Origin: Chromatocurvus sp046260765
Lineage (GTDB): Bacteria > Pseudomonadota > Gammaproteobacteria > Pseudomonadales > Halieaceae
Length of the DNA: 64,000 nucleotides
Assembly (NCBI GenBank): GCA_046260765.1
Contig: JBHEOO010000016.1
Coordinates: forward strand, 5,906-69,905
Direction of reading: 5' to 3'
Shown: positions 8,601-16,422 of the stretch, piece by piece
Position numbering within the stretch: position 1 is the stretch's first letter
How the letters are laid out: every line of letters starts with the position of its first letter
The notes under the pieces: model-generated
Seen by the model: the letters and a program-made list of their open reading frames with translations, nothing else
What the model was told of the DNA's origin: nothing
The model's database searches: none
Made by a program: the position numbers and the translations under genes

Positions 8601-9155
8601 TGCTACGGCGGCATGCAGGTGATCTTCATCCCCTTCCCGACCGGTTCGGTGCAGCTCCAGATAGAAGCGGTCCGGGAAACAAGTCATCCAGTAATCCAGA
8701 CGCTCCGCCGCCAGTTCCTCTCGGCCCACCAACAGCGCACGACCGATATCGCCCCTGGCACCCCCGGACAGCGCGATCAGGCCTTCACTGTGCTCGCTCA
8801 CCCAATCCCGCGTTACCCGCGGCATGCCGAGATGCTGCCCTCGGGTAAAGGCGACGGATATCAAGCGCGTCAGGTTGCGGTAGCCGGTTTCACTCGCGAC
8901 CAGCAGCACAAGCGGAAAAGCGTCCTCGGCATCGTGACTGTCAACGACCGCGAGTTCGGCACCGAAAATTGGCTTGATGCCCGCGGCGTAGGCCGCCTTG
9001 CTGAACTTGACCAGGCCGTAGAAATTGCACAGGTCCGTGACCGCAACGGCGCCCATACCCAGCTCAGCCGTGCGCTTCATGAGCGGCTTGATCCGCACCA
9101 GTCCATCGACCAGTGAGTACTCGGTGTGCAGTCGGAGATGGACAAATGAGGTCAT
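5679..9155 (-). CDS. dnaE: DNA polymerase III alpha subunit
   Basis: 1158 aa, close to the E. coli length. An N-terminal PHP domain (FVHLRLHTEYSLVDG) is followed by the C-family polymerase core with GPGRGSGAGSLVAYAL and the catalytic acidic motif MPDFDVDFC. Helix-hairpin-helix and OB-fold regions lie in the C-terminal third. This is the replicative polymerase, working in the holoenzyme with beta clamp and tau. The gene follows rnhB by 9 nt in the standard lpxB-rnhB-dnaE order. The region where the internal clamp-binding motif is expected reads GMLDLFG (6391-6410), with Met where Gln is usual. Downstream accA, common in relatives, is absent and DUF1244 follows instead. Confidence 0.98.
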   Translation of the reverse strand: MTSFVHLRLHTEYSLVDGLVRIKPLMKRTAELGMGAVAVTDLCNFYGLVKFSKAAYAAGIKPIFGAELAVVDSHDAEDAFPLVLLVASETGYRNLTRLISVAFTRGQHLGMPRVTRDWVSEHSEGLIALSGGARGDIGRALLVGREELAAERLDYWMTCFPDRFYLELHRTGREGDEDHLHAAVALAAVRACPVVATNDVRFLKSDEFEAHEARVCIGESRTLDDPRRARRYSDQQYLRSPQEMAELFSDLPEAIENSVCIAVRCNFVLTLGQPCLPDYPVPKDLGMEAYFRRLSHEGLDERLVKLGIDAEPDTVAAYRQRLDFELDTIIQMGFPGYFLIVMDFIRWAKQNGIPVGPGRGSGAGSLVAYALEITDLDPLQYDLLFERFLNPERVSMPDFDVDFCMERRDRVIDYVAEKYGREAVSQIITFGTMAAKAVVRDVARVQGKPYGLADRLSKMIPFEVGMTLGKALDQEETLREFLAEDPQAQEIWDMAERLEGLTRNVGKHAGGVVIAPARITDFSPLFCDESGGGLVTQYDKGDVEDAGLVKFDFLGLRTLTIIDWAVRIINDERAGLGETPLEIEQLPLDDSPTFDLLKQAETTAVFQLESRGMKELIARLKPDSFEDIIALVALFRPGPLQSGMVDNFINRKHGREAIAYPDHSYQHDCLKPILEPTYGIILYQEQVMQIAQELAGYSLGEADLLRRAMGKKKPEEMAKQREVFAQGAAGRGIDADLATRIFDLVEKFAGYGFNKSHSAAYALVSYQTAWLKTHYPAAFMAAVMSSEMQNTDKVVVLIEEARRMGLTVKLPDVNEGEYRFTVNARREIVYGLGAIKGLGEGPIELLLAAREGDGHFTDLFDFCARTDPRKVNRRAIEALARAGAFDSLEVARWILMASIDDALRAAEQNAANRDAGMLDLFGESVVTADAAAGDPYAGFRDVRPWSDRERLSGEKETLGLYVTGHPIDEYETEVRRMAPVRIVDMRADGKGTQRLAGLVISLRTVKTARGTMAIAVVDDRSARIELTAFAETYSDCRNVLVKDAIVVAEGRIAQDDFNNGALVMRATGIRSLAEERERLAKELTLEVHGGALDDAFGDFLAQALGATPGECPVRLLYCSGGIRAPLIFGKAWQVRPTEDLLETLRARLGSANVRLVFA

Positions 9156-9164
9156 GTCGGCAGT

Positions 9165-9803
9165 CTACTCCTTGCGTGCTGACGCTGTCTCGTCGGCGTC
9201 GATGATACGCCGCACCGGCGCAAAACTGCGACGGTGCGCCAGGGTCGGGCCGAGCCGGCCGAGGGCTTCCAGGTGTACCGCCGTGGGATAACCCTTGTGC
9301 TGGGCAAAGCCATAACCGGGAAACCGCTGCTCCAGCTGAACCAGTTCGGCATCGCGCTGGACCTTGGCCAGGATGGAAGCCGCAGCGATCGCAGCGCAGC
9401 GGCTGTCACCCTTGATGACGGCTGCCGCAGGGTACGGCCAACGCGGCAGACGGTTGCCATCCACCAGAACAAAGTCGGGTACAGTCGCCAGCGCTTCCAC
9501 GGCGCGGTGCATGGCCTGAAGACTCGCCTGAAGGATGTTCATCGCATCTATCTCGGCCACACTGGAGCGGCCCAGAGCCCAGGCAAGCGCCTGATCGCGG
9601 ATCACGAAGGCAAGCTGCTCACGACGCCGGTGACTCAGTGTCTTGGAGTCCGCGAGTCCGTAGATGGGGCGCTCTGGGTCAAGAATCACCGCCGCCGCGA
9701 CGACATCACCGGCGAGCGGCCCGCGGCCGACCTCATCAACCCCCGCGACATACCGGGCGGCTGCAGCCTCAACGCTGAAATCCACTGCAGAAAACTTATC
9801 CAC
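9165..9803 (-). CDS. rnhB: Ribonuclease HII
   Basis: 212 aa from a GTG at 9803 that overlaps the lpxB stop region. A second GTG at 9785 (206 aa) is possible; the longer ORF reading back into lpxB is a frame extension. VAGVDEVGRGPLAGDVVAAA contains the first catalytic Asp-Glu pair, and LADSKTLSHRRR and AASILAKVQRDAEL are the other conserved RNase HII segments. The enzyme nicks RNA in DNA duplexes and starts ribonucleotide excision repair. Position between lpxB and dnaE is the conserved gammaproteobacterial arrangement, and the overlap suggests translational coupling. Confidence 0.93.
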   Translation of the reverse strand: MDKFSAVDFSVEAAAARYVAGVDEVGRGPLAGDVVAAAVILDPERPIYGLADSKTLSHRRREQLAFVIRDQALAWALGRSSVAEIDAMNILQASLQAMHRAVEALATVPDFVLVDGNRLPRWPYPAAAVIKGDSRCAAIAAASILAKVQRDAELVQLEQRFPGYGFAQHKGYPTAVHLEALGRLGPTLAHRRSFAPVRRIIDADETASARKE

Positions 9804-10974
9804 GCGGCAGCAGTTGCTCCTGTACGGCCGCGGTAAACGCCGAGGCAAAATCCACCGCCAGCGACTCGCGAATCGCCGCAAAGGCCGCCCGCTGGGACTG
9901 CGCTCCCGCCGGATCAAACAGCGGCAGCAGATTTGCCGCCAATGCCTCGGCGGTCATGGCCCCCTGGATACACTCGGGCACCACGGCCCTGCCGCTGAGG
10001 ATATTTGGCAGAGCCGCATAGGGCGTGCGCACCAGGCGCGACACGAGAGACCAGGACAGCGACTGCATCCGGTATCCGACGACCATTGGCGCGTCCAGAA
10101 GGGCCGCTTCCAGCGTCGCTGTACCTGAGGCTACCAACACGGCATCGGCGACGGACATCACGTCGCGGGAGCGGCCTTCCAGTAAGGTCAGCGGCAGGGT
10201 CGTTGGCTCGGGCAGAAGAGCGCTGATCTGGGCGAAGCGCGCGGCATCAGCCGCAGCAACCAGCACCTTCAGCGCCGGCAGGTCGCGGCGCAGGCGCTGC
10301 GCGGCCTGCAGGAAAACGGGACCGATCTGTGCTACTTCCGACGCCCGACTGCCGGGTAGCAAGCCCAATACCGGCGGTCCCTCGGGTATCTCCAGTGCCC
10401 GACGCAAAGCCAGGCGACGCTCACTGTCTGCCGGAACCAGCGATTGCGCCAGCGGATGTCCAACGCAGCGCGCAGCCACGCCGGCTCGGTGATAAATCGG
10501 CACCTCGAAAGGAAACAGGCAGAGCATGAGGTCAACGGCCTCGGCAATCCGCTTTATTCGACCGGCGCGCCAGGCCCAGATTGACGGGCTGACGAGGTGC
10601 GCCGTCGCGACCCCGCTGCGCCGCAGACGACGCGCCAGGCCCAGATTGAAATCCGGGGCGTCAATACCGAGAAAAAAATCCGGCGGCTGCCGCCGGAAAC
10701 AATTGAACAGGTCGTGTCGTATCCGCAACAGTTCGGGAAGACGCAGCAGCGGATCCACGAAACCCATCACCGACAGCCGCTCCATGGGAAACAGGGACTG
10801 CATGCCCTCTGCCTGCATCAGCGGTCCACCGATACCGGAGACCTCGACATCGCCCAGGGCCGCCCTGAGGGCCGCGATACAGCGTGCGCCAAGAATATCT
10901 CCGGAGGCCTCGCCGGCAACCATGCCCACTCGGAGTGGAGGAGCAGGCACTACTGTCGAGCCACTAGCGGACAA
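9796..10974 (-). CDS. lpxB: Lipid-A-disaccharide synthase
   Basis: 392 aa. VGMVAGEASGDILGARC near residue 17 is the LpxB signature, and GLLPGSRASEVAQI and the later SGTATLEAALLDAPMVVGYR match the GT-B nucleotide-binding half. It joins UDP-2,3-diacylglucosamine to lipid X at the inner membrane. The apparent start is a TTG at 10974 that overlaps the end of lpxA by 11 nt. A GTG a little further in (MVPAP...) would also keep the whole domain, so the exact N-terminus is uncertain. Tight overlap on both sides points to coupled translation with lpxA and rnhB. Confidence 0.95.
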   Translation of the reverse strand: MSASGSTVVPAPPLRVGMVAGEASGDILGARCIAALRAALGDVEVSGIGGPLMQAEGMQSLFPMERLSVMGFVDPLLRLPELLRIRHDLFNCFRRQPPDFFLGIDAPDFNLGLARRLRRSGVATAHLVSPSIWAWRAGRIKRIAEAVDLMLCLFPFEVPIYHRAGVAARCVGHPLAQSLVPADSERRLALRRALEIPEGPPVLGLLPGSRASEVAQIGPVFLQAAQRLRRDLPALKVLVAAADAARFAQISALLPEPTTLPLTLLEGRSRDVMSVADAVLVASGTATLEAALLDAPMVVGYRMQSLSWSLVSRLVRTPYAALPNILSGRAVVPECIQGAMTAEALAANLLPLFDPAGAQSQRAAFAAIRESLAVDFASAFTAAVQEQLLPRG

Positions 10975-11734
10975 TACCCCGCTCTGACGCGTGCAGGGAG
11001 TCGATCAGGACCTGGACTTCCGCGCTGTCGGCAAACACTCCCTCGAGACGCTGAATGGCAATATCCAGCGTCAGGCCCTGCCGATAAAGAATCTTGAAGG
11101 CGCGGCGAAGGTCATTGATGGCCTCGCTGGAAAATCCACGCCTGCGCAGCCCTTCTGTATTGATGGTCTTGGCCTCGGCCGGCGAACCGCTGACGGTGAT
11201 ATAGGCGGGGACGTCCTTGCCGATCGCCGTCTGCATGCCGCTGAAGCTGTGCGCCCCTATCTTGCAGAACTGATGCACCAGTGTGTGTCCACTGAGCACA
11301 GCCCAATCGCCGACATGCACATGACCGGCAAGCGCTGCATTGTTCACCAGGATTGTATGGTTGCCGATCACGCTGTCATGCCCCACGTGTACGTAGGCCA
11401 TGAACAGGTTGTCATTGCCGACACGCGTCTCGCCGTGATCCTGTATCGTGCCGCGATGAATGGTCACCCCCTCGCGAACCGTGTTGCGATCACCCATGAT
11501 CAGCCACGTGGGTTCGTTGCGGTACTTGAGATCCGGCGTAGCCTCACCGACAGATGAAAACTGGTAGATATGGTTATCGCAGCCAATGCGCGTCGGGCCG
11601 CGTATGACGACATGCGGCTCGACGATACTGCGGGGCCCTATCTCGACGTTGGGACCGATCACAGACCAGGGGCCAACACTGACGTCATCCGCCAGCGTTG
11701 CGCCGGGGTCAATGATGGCCGAGGGGTGAATCAT
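10964..11734 (-). CDS. lpxA: Acyl-ACP:UDP-N-acetylglucosamine O-acyltransferase
   Basis: 256 aa left-handed beta-helix protein made of hexapeptide repeats (MIHPSAIIDPGATLADDVSV onwards), the standard LpxA length being about 260. The catalytic His lies in MAYVHVGHDSVIGNH. It performs the first acylation of lipid A synthesis with 3-hydroxyacyl-ACP. The ATG overlaps the fabZ stop by 4 nt (ATGA). Chain-length preference depends on a residue in the C-terminal coils that cannot be judged reliably by eye. Confidence 0.97.
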   Translation of the reverse strand: MIHPSAIIDPGATLADDVSVGPWSVIGPNVEIGPRSIVEPHVVIRGPTRIGCDNHIYQFSSVGEATPDLKYRNEPTWLIMGDRNTVREGVTIHRGTIQDHGETRVGNDNLFMAYVHVGHDSVIGNHTILVNNAALAGHVHVGDWAVLSGHTLVHQFCKIGAHSFSGMQTAIGKDVPAYITVSGSPAEAKTINTEGLRRRGFSSEAINDLRRAFKILYRQGLTLDIAIQRLEGVFADSAEVQVLIDSLHASERGIVR

Positions 11735-12168
11735 CCCTTACGATCGGCACACAGAATCGTGGCGGACGCGCACAGAACGCCATCAACCTCTGCCCGGACG
11801 GCGAACTTCCAGATGCCGCGTCGATCACCGAGAATGCGCGCGTGCAGAATGACCTGATCGCCAGGCACGCAAGGCCGCTTGAAGCGCAGGTCATCTGCGC
11901 CGACAAAATAGTAGATGGAGCCATCTGCCGGCGTCTTGTCCTGCGACTTGAAACCGAGAATTCCCGCCGCCTGGGCCATGGCCTCGAGCATGAGCACGCC
12001 GGGAAACACCGGCTTTCCCGGGAAGTGGCCCTGGAAAAATTCCTCGTTCACGCTCAGGTTCTTCAGCGCGACGATGGACTCGCCAGGTACCAGTTCGAGA
12101 ACCCGATCGACCAGCAGGAACGGGTAACGGTGCGGCAGATGCTCGCGTATTCCGGCGATATCCATCAT
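11731..12168 (-). CDS. fabZ: 3-hydroxyacyl-ACP dehydratase FabZ
   Basis: 145 aa from the ATG at 12168, chosen because the GGAG inside the end of lpxD is 8 nt away. An in-frame GTG at 12177 is too close to that site, and an ATG at 12165 is also possible. HLPHRYPFLLVDRV at the N-terminus and the hotdog active-site helix GHFPGKPVFPGVLMLEAMAQ, with catalytic His and Glu, define FabZ. It dehydrates 3-hydroxyacyl-ACPs in fatty acid elongation and competes with LpxA for 3-hydroxymyristoyl-ACP-type substrates, which explains the conserved lpxD-fabZ-lpxA clustering. Confidence 0.96.
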   Translation of the reverse strand: MMDIAGIREHLPHRYPFLLVDRVLELVPGESIVALKNLSVNEEFFQGHFPGKPVFPGVLMLEAMAQAAGILGFKSQDKTPADGSIYYFVGADDLRFKRPCVPGDQVILHARILGDRRGIWKFAVRAEVDGVLCASATILCADRKG

Positions 12169-12173
12169 GTTAT

Positions 12174-13202
12174 TCACTCCTTGTCAGTGGTTGCCGAAAC
12201 AGCTTTTTCCAGGGTCGCCAGTCTTCCCTCGATGGCATCGAGCTGTGCAAAGCGAACCGCGTTGCGCGCCCACTCGCGGGTGGGCGCGAGTGTCGTGCCG
12301 GACGAATAGGAACCCGGCACCGTAATAGACCGGGTCACCCTCGCCTGCCCGGTGAGGTGCACGTTGTCGCAGATATCGAGGTGACCGGAAACACCCACTG
12401 CGCCAGCGAGCGTGCAGTTCTTGCCGATCGTGGTGCTACCGGCTATGCCGACGCAGCCCGCGATGGCGGTATTCTTGCCGACCCGACAGTTGTGCGCAAT
12501 CTGCACCTGATTGTCGATAATCACACCATCGTCTATCACGGTATCATCGAGCGCACCGCGATCGATCGTCGAGCACGCACCCACCTCGACGCGATTCCCG
12601 AGCCATACGCCACCAAGCTGCGCAATTCTTTCCCAGCCGTCGGGACCCAGTGCGTAGCCGAACCCGTCCGCTCCGATAACGGCGCCGGCATGGATACGAC
12701 AATCATCGCCAACGCGTACGCCATGGTAAAGCACCACACGGGGATACAGGTGTGAGCGGGCGCCTATCCGGGAATTAGCGCCGATAAATACACCGGCTTC
12801 GACCACCACTTCATCGGCGATGGAGACATCCGCTTCAATAACGACGCCAGGGCCGATGGAGACAGACTTGCCCAGACTCACGCCGGCGGCAATTTCAGCG
12901 GAGGAGTGCACATGATGCTCAGGGGCTGCCCGGCGATCAAAAAGCCTCGACGCCCTGGCGTAGGCCAGGTAGGGGTTGTCGGCGAGCAGGCAGGCGACCG
13001 GGCAATCAAGCCGCCATTCAGGCTTCAATATCACGGCCGCGGCGGTCGTCGACTTGAGCGCCGGCAGCCGCTTGCGGGACGTAATGAACGTCAGATCCTG
13101 AACAGTTGCCGAGGCCAGCGACGCCAGGCCCGCCAGGGACGTATCCGGATCACCCACCAGCTCCAGATCGAGGCGAGCGGCGACCTCGCCCAGCGTGAGC
13201 AC
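12174..13202 (-). CDS. lpxD: UDP-3-O-acylglucosamine N-acyltransferase
   Basis: 342 aa from a GTG at 13202, 5 nt after the skp stop. An N-terminal uridine-binding domain (LTFITSRKRLPAL) precedes hexapeptide-repeat coils. The catalytic His is in DNQVQIAHNCRVGKNTAIAG. It adds the N-linked hydroxyacyl chain in the third step of lipid A synthesis. The C-terminus ends with a helix (LDAIEGRLATLEKAVS) as in other LpxD trimers. It overlaps the beginning of fabZ. Confidence 0.97.
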   Translation of the reverse strand: MLTLGEVAARLDLELVGDPDTSLAGLASLASATVQDLTFITSRKRLPALKSTTAAAVILKPEWRLDCPVACLLADNPYLAYARASRLFDRRAAPEHHVHSSAEIAAGVSLGKSVSIGPGVVIEADVSIADEVVVEAGVFIGANSRIGARSHLYPRVVLYHGVRVGDDCRIHAGAVIGADGFGYALGPDGWERIAQLGGVWLGNRVEVGACSTIDRGALDDTVIDDGVIIDNQVQIAHNCRVGKNTAIAGCVGIAGSTTIGKNCTLAGAVGVSGHLDICDNVHLTGQARVTRSITVPGSYSSGTTLAPTREWARNAVRFAQLDAIEGRLATLEKAVSATTDKE

Positions 13203-13207
13203 GGATG

Positions 13208-13726
13208 TCAGTTGGACGTGACCTGGTTCAGGCGATCTGTCACCTTGGACGTGATACTGTAGCCAGGATCAGAATGTATGACCGCCTGCTGCTGCAGAAG
13301 CAGGCCGATGCCCTCTGACTGGATAAGGTCGCGCAGGATTTCCTGCACAGCACCGGACATCTGGCGCAGTATGGCCTGGCCGGCCTGTTGCTCCGCCTGC
13401 TGCAGCTTACCGGTAACGTGCTCGAGGTCGGCCTGCTTGCTGGCAAGACGCTTGCGTGCCGACATCTGCTGCTCCTGGCTCATCACCGCGGCATCTTTCT
13501 GAAATTCTTCCACCAGCGCCTCGAGCTCGTCCTGAATACGGTCGAACTCCTGTTTGTCCTCGCTATAGTCGCGCTGGGTTCGCACCTGTTCCAGGGCTTT
13601 CTGAGCGGCATCCGACTGCAGGATAGCTTCCTGAAGATCAACAACAGCAATCTTGCCCTGAGCCCAACCGAGGGCAGGCAATGTGAGGGCGATTACGGCA
13701 ATGAATAGCTTGAAAGGTTTATGCAC
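13208..13726 (-). CDS. skp: OmpH/Skp family periplasmic chaperone
   Basis: 172 aa from a GTG at 13726 with AGGAG about 6 nt upstream; a longer reading to 13771 overlaps the bamA end and has no ribosome-binding site. A signal peptide (HKPFKLFIAVIALTLPALGWAQ, cleavage near AQ|GK) is followed by a charged, Q/E-rich coiled coil and a C-terminal helix, the 'jellyfish tentacle' design of Skp. It holds unfolded outer-membrane proteins for the BAM complex. Conserved bamA-skp-lpxD order. Confidence 0.93.
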   Translation of the reverse strand: MHKPFKLFIAVIALTLPALGWAQGKIAVVDLQEAILQSDAAQKALEQVRTQRDYSEDKQEFDRIQDELEALVEEFQKDAAVMSQEQQMSARKRLASKQADLEHVTGKLQQAEQQAGQAILRQMSGAVQEILRDLIQSEGIGLLLQQQAVIHSDPGYSITSKVTDRLNQVTSN

Positions 13727-13754
13727 AATCTTCTCCTGTTGATTTGCTTGAAAA

Positions 13755-16403
13755 TCAGAACCCACGACCAAGGGTAAACTGGAAGACCTCTTCGCGGTCG
13801 ATATCCGACGCGTTCAGAGGCTTGGCTATGGCAAATGTCATCGGCCCGAATCCGGAAATCCAGGTCACCCCGATACCCGCCGAATAACGCAGCTCCGACG
13901 GATCGACGTCGAAACAGTTCAGCTGGTCACGACGACAGGTCGTATCGAACACGTTACCAGCATCCAGGAAGAAAGCCGTCCGCAGTCGACTCTGGTCCTT
14001 GACAAAGGGCAGCGGGAACAACAACTCGGCCGATGCCTCTATCTTTGTATTACCACCGAATGGCGGCGGGCGACGCCGATTCTGGATCGTCTGGAAGTCC
14101 AGAAGACCCGTATCGGGGTTGAGCACATAGCCGAACTGCCGACCGTCTGGACCGCCCACCTCCAGGGGGTTGCCATCCTCACCTACCACAGTCACCGGCT
14201 GCGTTACGTCATAAATTGACGGCGGTGAGCTGCGCGGACCCAGCGTATTGATCTCGTAGCCACGCACCGAGCCGAAGCCGCCACCGAAGAAGTGCTGGTA
14301 GAACGGCAGCTCCGTTGTATCGCCGTAGCCGTCGCCGAAGCCGAGCTGAGTGCGGAAATGCATGACCCAGCGGTTAGTGATGGGGAAGTAGATCTCGCCC
14401 CGATAATTGGCCTTGTAGAACTCCAGATCGGACCCGGGCATCGACACTTCCAGGGAGACCGACTGCGCAGCACCTCGTGTCGCAAGCTGTCCGCGGTTCA
14501 GCGTTGACGATGACCAGCTGGAGGTAATTGTCCAGTTCAGGAACTCGTCGCCATTCTCGTCGAGGAAGCCGGGTTCCGAGGGTATCGTCAGGGCACCGTC
14601 CGGCACCTCCGAAATCGGACGGATTATCTCCGGACCAGAGTACAGGCCACTGTCGAGCCGGGTGCTTTCATAAAACGTATCGACGCCGGCAATCAGGCGT
14701 GGACTTGCACGGATTTCCTGCACCGCGAAGCGGCCGGCGGTAATCTTGGTGTTTGACAGTCCGAACTGAAACCCCAGGCGCTGCGTCTCCGAGAGTGGAT
14801 AACCGAAGTTGAGCGAGCCGCCGACCGTGTCGGTGGTGTAGCTGGCTACGTTCACCTCGGCGAGGTCGGTAGAGCGGAAAAAGACGTTGAAGCCTCGACT
14901 CACGCCATCTTCCGTGTAGTACGGGTTGGTATAGCTGAAGTTGTAGACGTCCTGGAATCGCGAGGAGTTGAGGCCGACACCCACCTGCTTGCCCGAACCG
15001 AGGAAATTGTTCTGCTGCAGGTTGACGCCGACAATAAGGCCCGCTGCCTGCGCAAACCCGAGACTGGCACCAATGCTGCCGGAAGACATTTCCTCCACTT
15101 CGAACTCGACATCGATCAGGTCATCGTGACCCGGCACTTCATTGGTCTCCACTTTCGCATCACTGAAGTAACCCAGGCGCTGCAGACGAATCCGCGACTG
15201 CTCTATCGCTGACGCCGAGGCCGGCGCGCTCTCCATCTGACGCATCTCGCGACGCATGACCGCATCCTCGGTGCGCTTGTTACCCGTGAAGCTGATGCGG
15301 CGAACATAGGTCCGCTTGCCGGGATCGACGAAAAACTTGATATCAACCTTGTCGTCATCCTCGTTCACCTCTGGTATGCCCGTGACTTTGGCGAAGTTGT
15401 AGCCCTCGTTACCCAGGCGGCGGGTGATGTATTCCTCGGTCGATGTCACCAGCTGCTGCGAGAAGGTCTGCCCCTCGCCCACAAAGACAAAGCGCATCAG
15501 GTCCTGCTCAGGGAGCACGAGGTCACCGGAAAGTCCGACGGATCCCACCGTGAATTTATTACCTTCAGTGACGTTGGCGGTGATGAACACCTCATCCTTT
15601 GCCGGGGACACAGAAACCTGGGTAGAGTCGATGGCAAACTGCAGATAGCCGCGGTCCATGTAATAGGAGGTCAGTGTCTCCATATCGCCTGACAGCTTTT
15701 CCCGGGAGTACTTGTCGTCATTGCGGAAGAAAGACAGCAGGTTGGTCTTCTTCAGCGCAAAAGTATCCAGCAGTTCCTGGTCTTCAAAGACCTCATTGCC
15801 AATGATATTGATATTCTTGATAGAGGCGACGCTGCCCTCGTCGACGTCAATGTTCACGGACACCCGATTGCGCGGCTCCGGCAGAACCTCGGTTTCAATG
15901 TTGGCATCGTAGCGACCCTGCTGGACATACTGTCGCTGCAGCTCAAGCTGCATGCCCTCGAGGGTTGAGCGCTGGAACACCTGCCCGACCGCCAGTCCAG
16001 CGCCCTTGAGCCCTTCAAGCAGAGCTTCTGTTTCTATGGCCTTGTTGCCATCGATGGCGATGGCGCTGATGCTGGGTCGTTCGACCACCACAATCACCAG
16101 CACGTCGCCATCGCGCCCAATGCGAATGTCATCAAAATTGCCGGTGTAAAACAGCTCCCGGGCGGCGGCACGAATGCTGTAGTCGTCCGCTATATCGCCG
16201 ACTGCCAGCGGCATCGCCGAGAACACGCTGCCGGCAGAAATCCGCTGCAGGCCTTCGACGCGTATGTCAGACACAACGAAGCTCTGCGCTGCAACCAGAG
16301 GTGACCACAGGAATAACGCCAGCAGACAGACGCGGAATTTCAGTGTAATTGTCGTCAAAATATCAGTGACCGGACATGTCGCGGACAGCGAAAGCGCTGC
16401 CAC
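13755..16403 (-). CDS. bamA: Outer membrane protein assembly factor BamA
   Basis: Up to 882 aa, rather long for BamA. Signal peptide VCLLALFLWSPLVAAQ, then five POTRA domains (about residues 45-460) and an Omp85 beta-barrel ending in FQFTLGRGF with the expected C-terminal Phe. The lid-lock loop 6 motif is visible as VRGYEINTLGPR. Inserts beta-barrel proteins in the outer membrane. The start is uncertain: the GTG at 16403 gives an over-long n-region, while a TTG at 16358 puts the signal peptide in a normal position; neither has a clear Shine-Dalgarno. Barrel loops near DVTQPVTVVGEDG and NRRRPPPFGGN make the extracellular part longer than in E. coli. Confidence 0.96.
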   Translation of the reverse strand: MAALSLSATCPVTDILTTITLKFRVCLLALFLWSPLVAAQSFVVSDIRVEGLQRISAGSVFSAMPLAVGDIADDYSIRAAARELFYTGNFDDIRIGRDGDVLVIVVVERPSISAIAIDGNKAIETEALLEGLKGAGLAVGQVFQRSTLEGMQLELQRQYVQQGRYDANIETEVLPEPRNRVSVNIDVDEGSVASIKNINIIGNEVFEDQELLDTFALKKTNLLSFFRNDDKYSREKLSGDMETLTSYYMDRGYLQFAIDSTQVSVSPAKDEVFITANVTEGNKFTVGSVGLSGDLVLPEQDLMRFVFVGEGQTFSQQLVTSTEEYITRRLGNEGYNFAKVTGIPEVNEDDDKVDIKFFVDPGKRTYVRRISFTGNKRTEDAVMRREMRQMESAPASASAIEQSRIRLQRLGYFSDAKVETNEVPGHDDLIDVEFEVEEMSSGSIGASLGFAQAAGLIVGVNLQQNNFLGSGKQVGVGLNSSRFQDVYNFSYTNPYYTEDGVSRGFNVFFRSTDLAEVNVASYTTDTVGGSLNFGYPLSETQRLGFQFGLSNTKITAGRFAVQEIRASPRLIAGVDTFYESTRLDSGLYSGPEIIRPISEVPDGALTIPSEPGFLDENGDEFLNWTITSSWSSSTLNRGQLATRGAAQSVSLEVSMPGSDLEFYKANYRGEIYFPITNRWVMHFRTQLGFGDGYGDTTELPFYQHFFGGGFGSVRGYEINTLGPRSSPPSIYDVTQPVTVVGEDGNPLEVGGPDGRQFGYVLNPDTGLLDFQTIQNRRRPPPFGGNTKIEASAELLFPLPFVKDQSRLRTAFFLDAGNVFDTTCRRDQLNCFDVDPSELRYSAGIGVTWISGFGPMTFAIAKPLNASDIDREEVFQFTLGRGF

Positions 16404-16422
16404 AACTGCCAGTGTTATCCCC

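Noticed and set aside
6591..9116. 841-residue plus-strand ORF opposite dnaE
   Set aside because: Antisense shadow of a real gene; high GC third positions leave few stops on the opposite strand. No family motif or ribosome-binding site.
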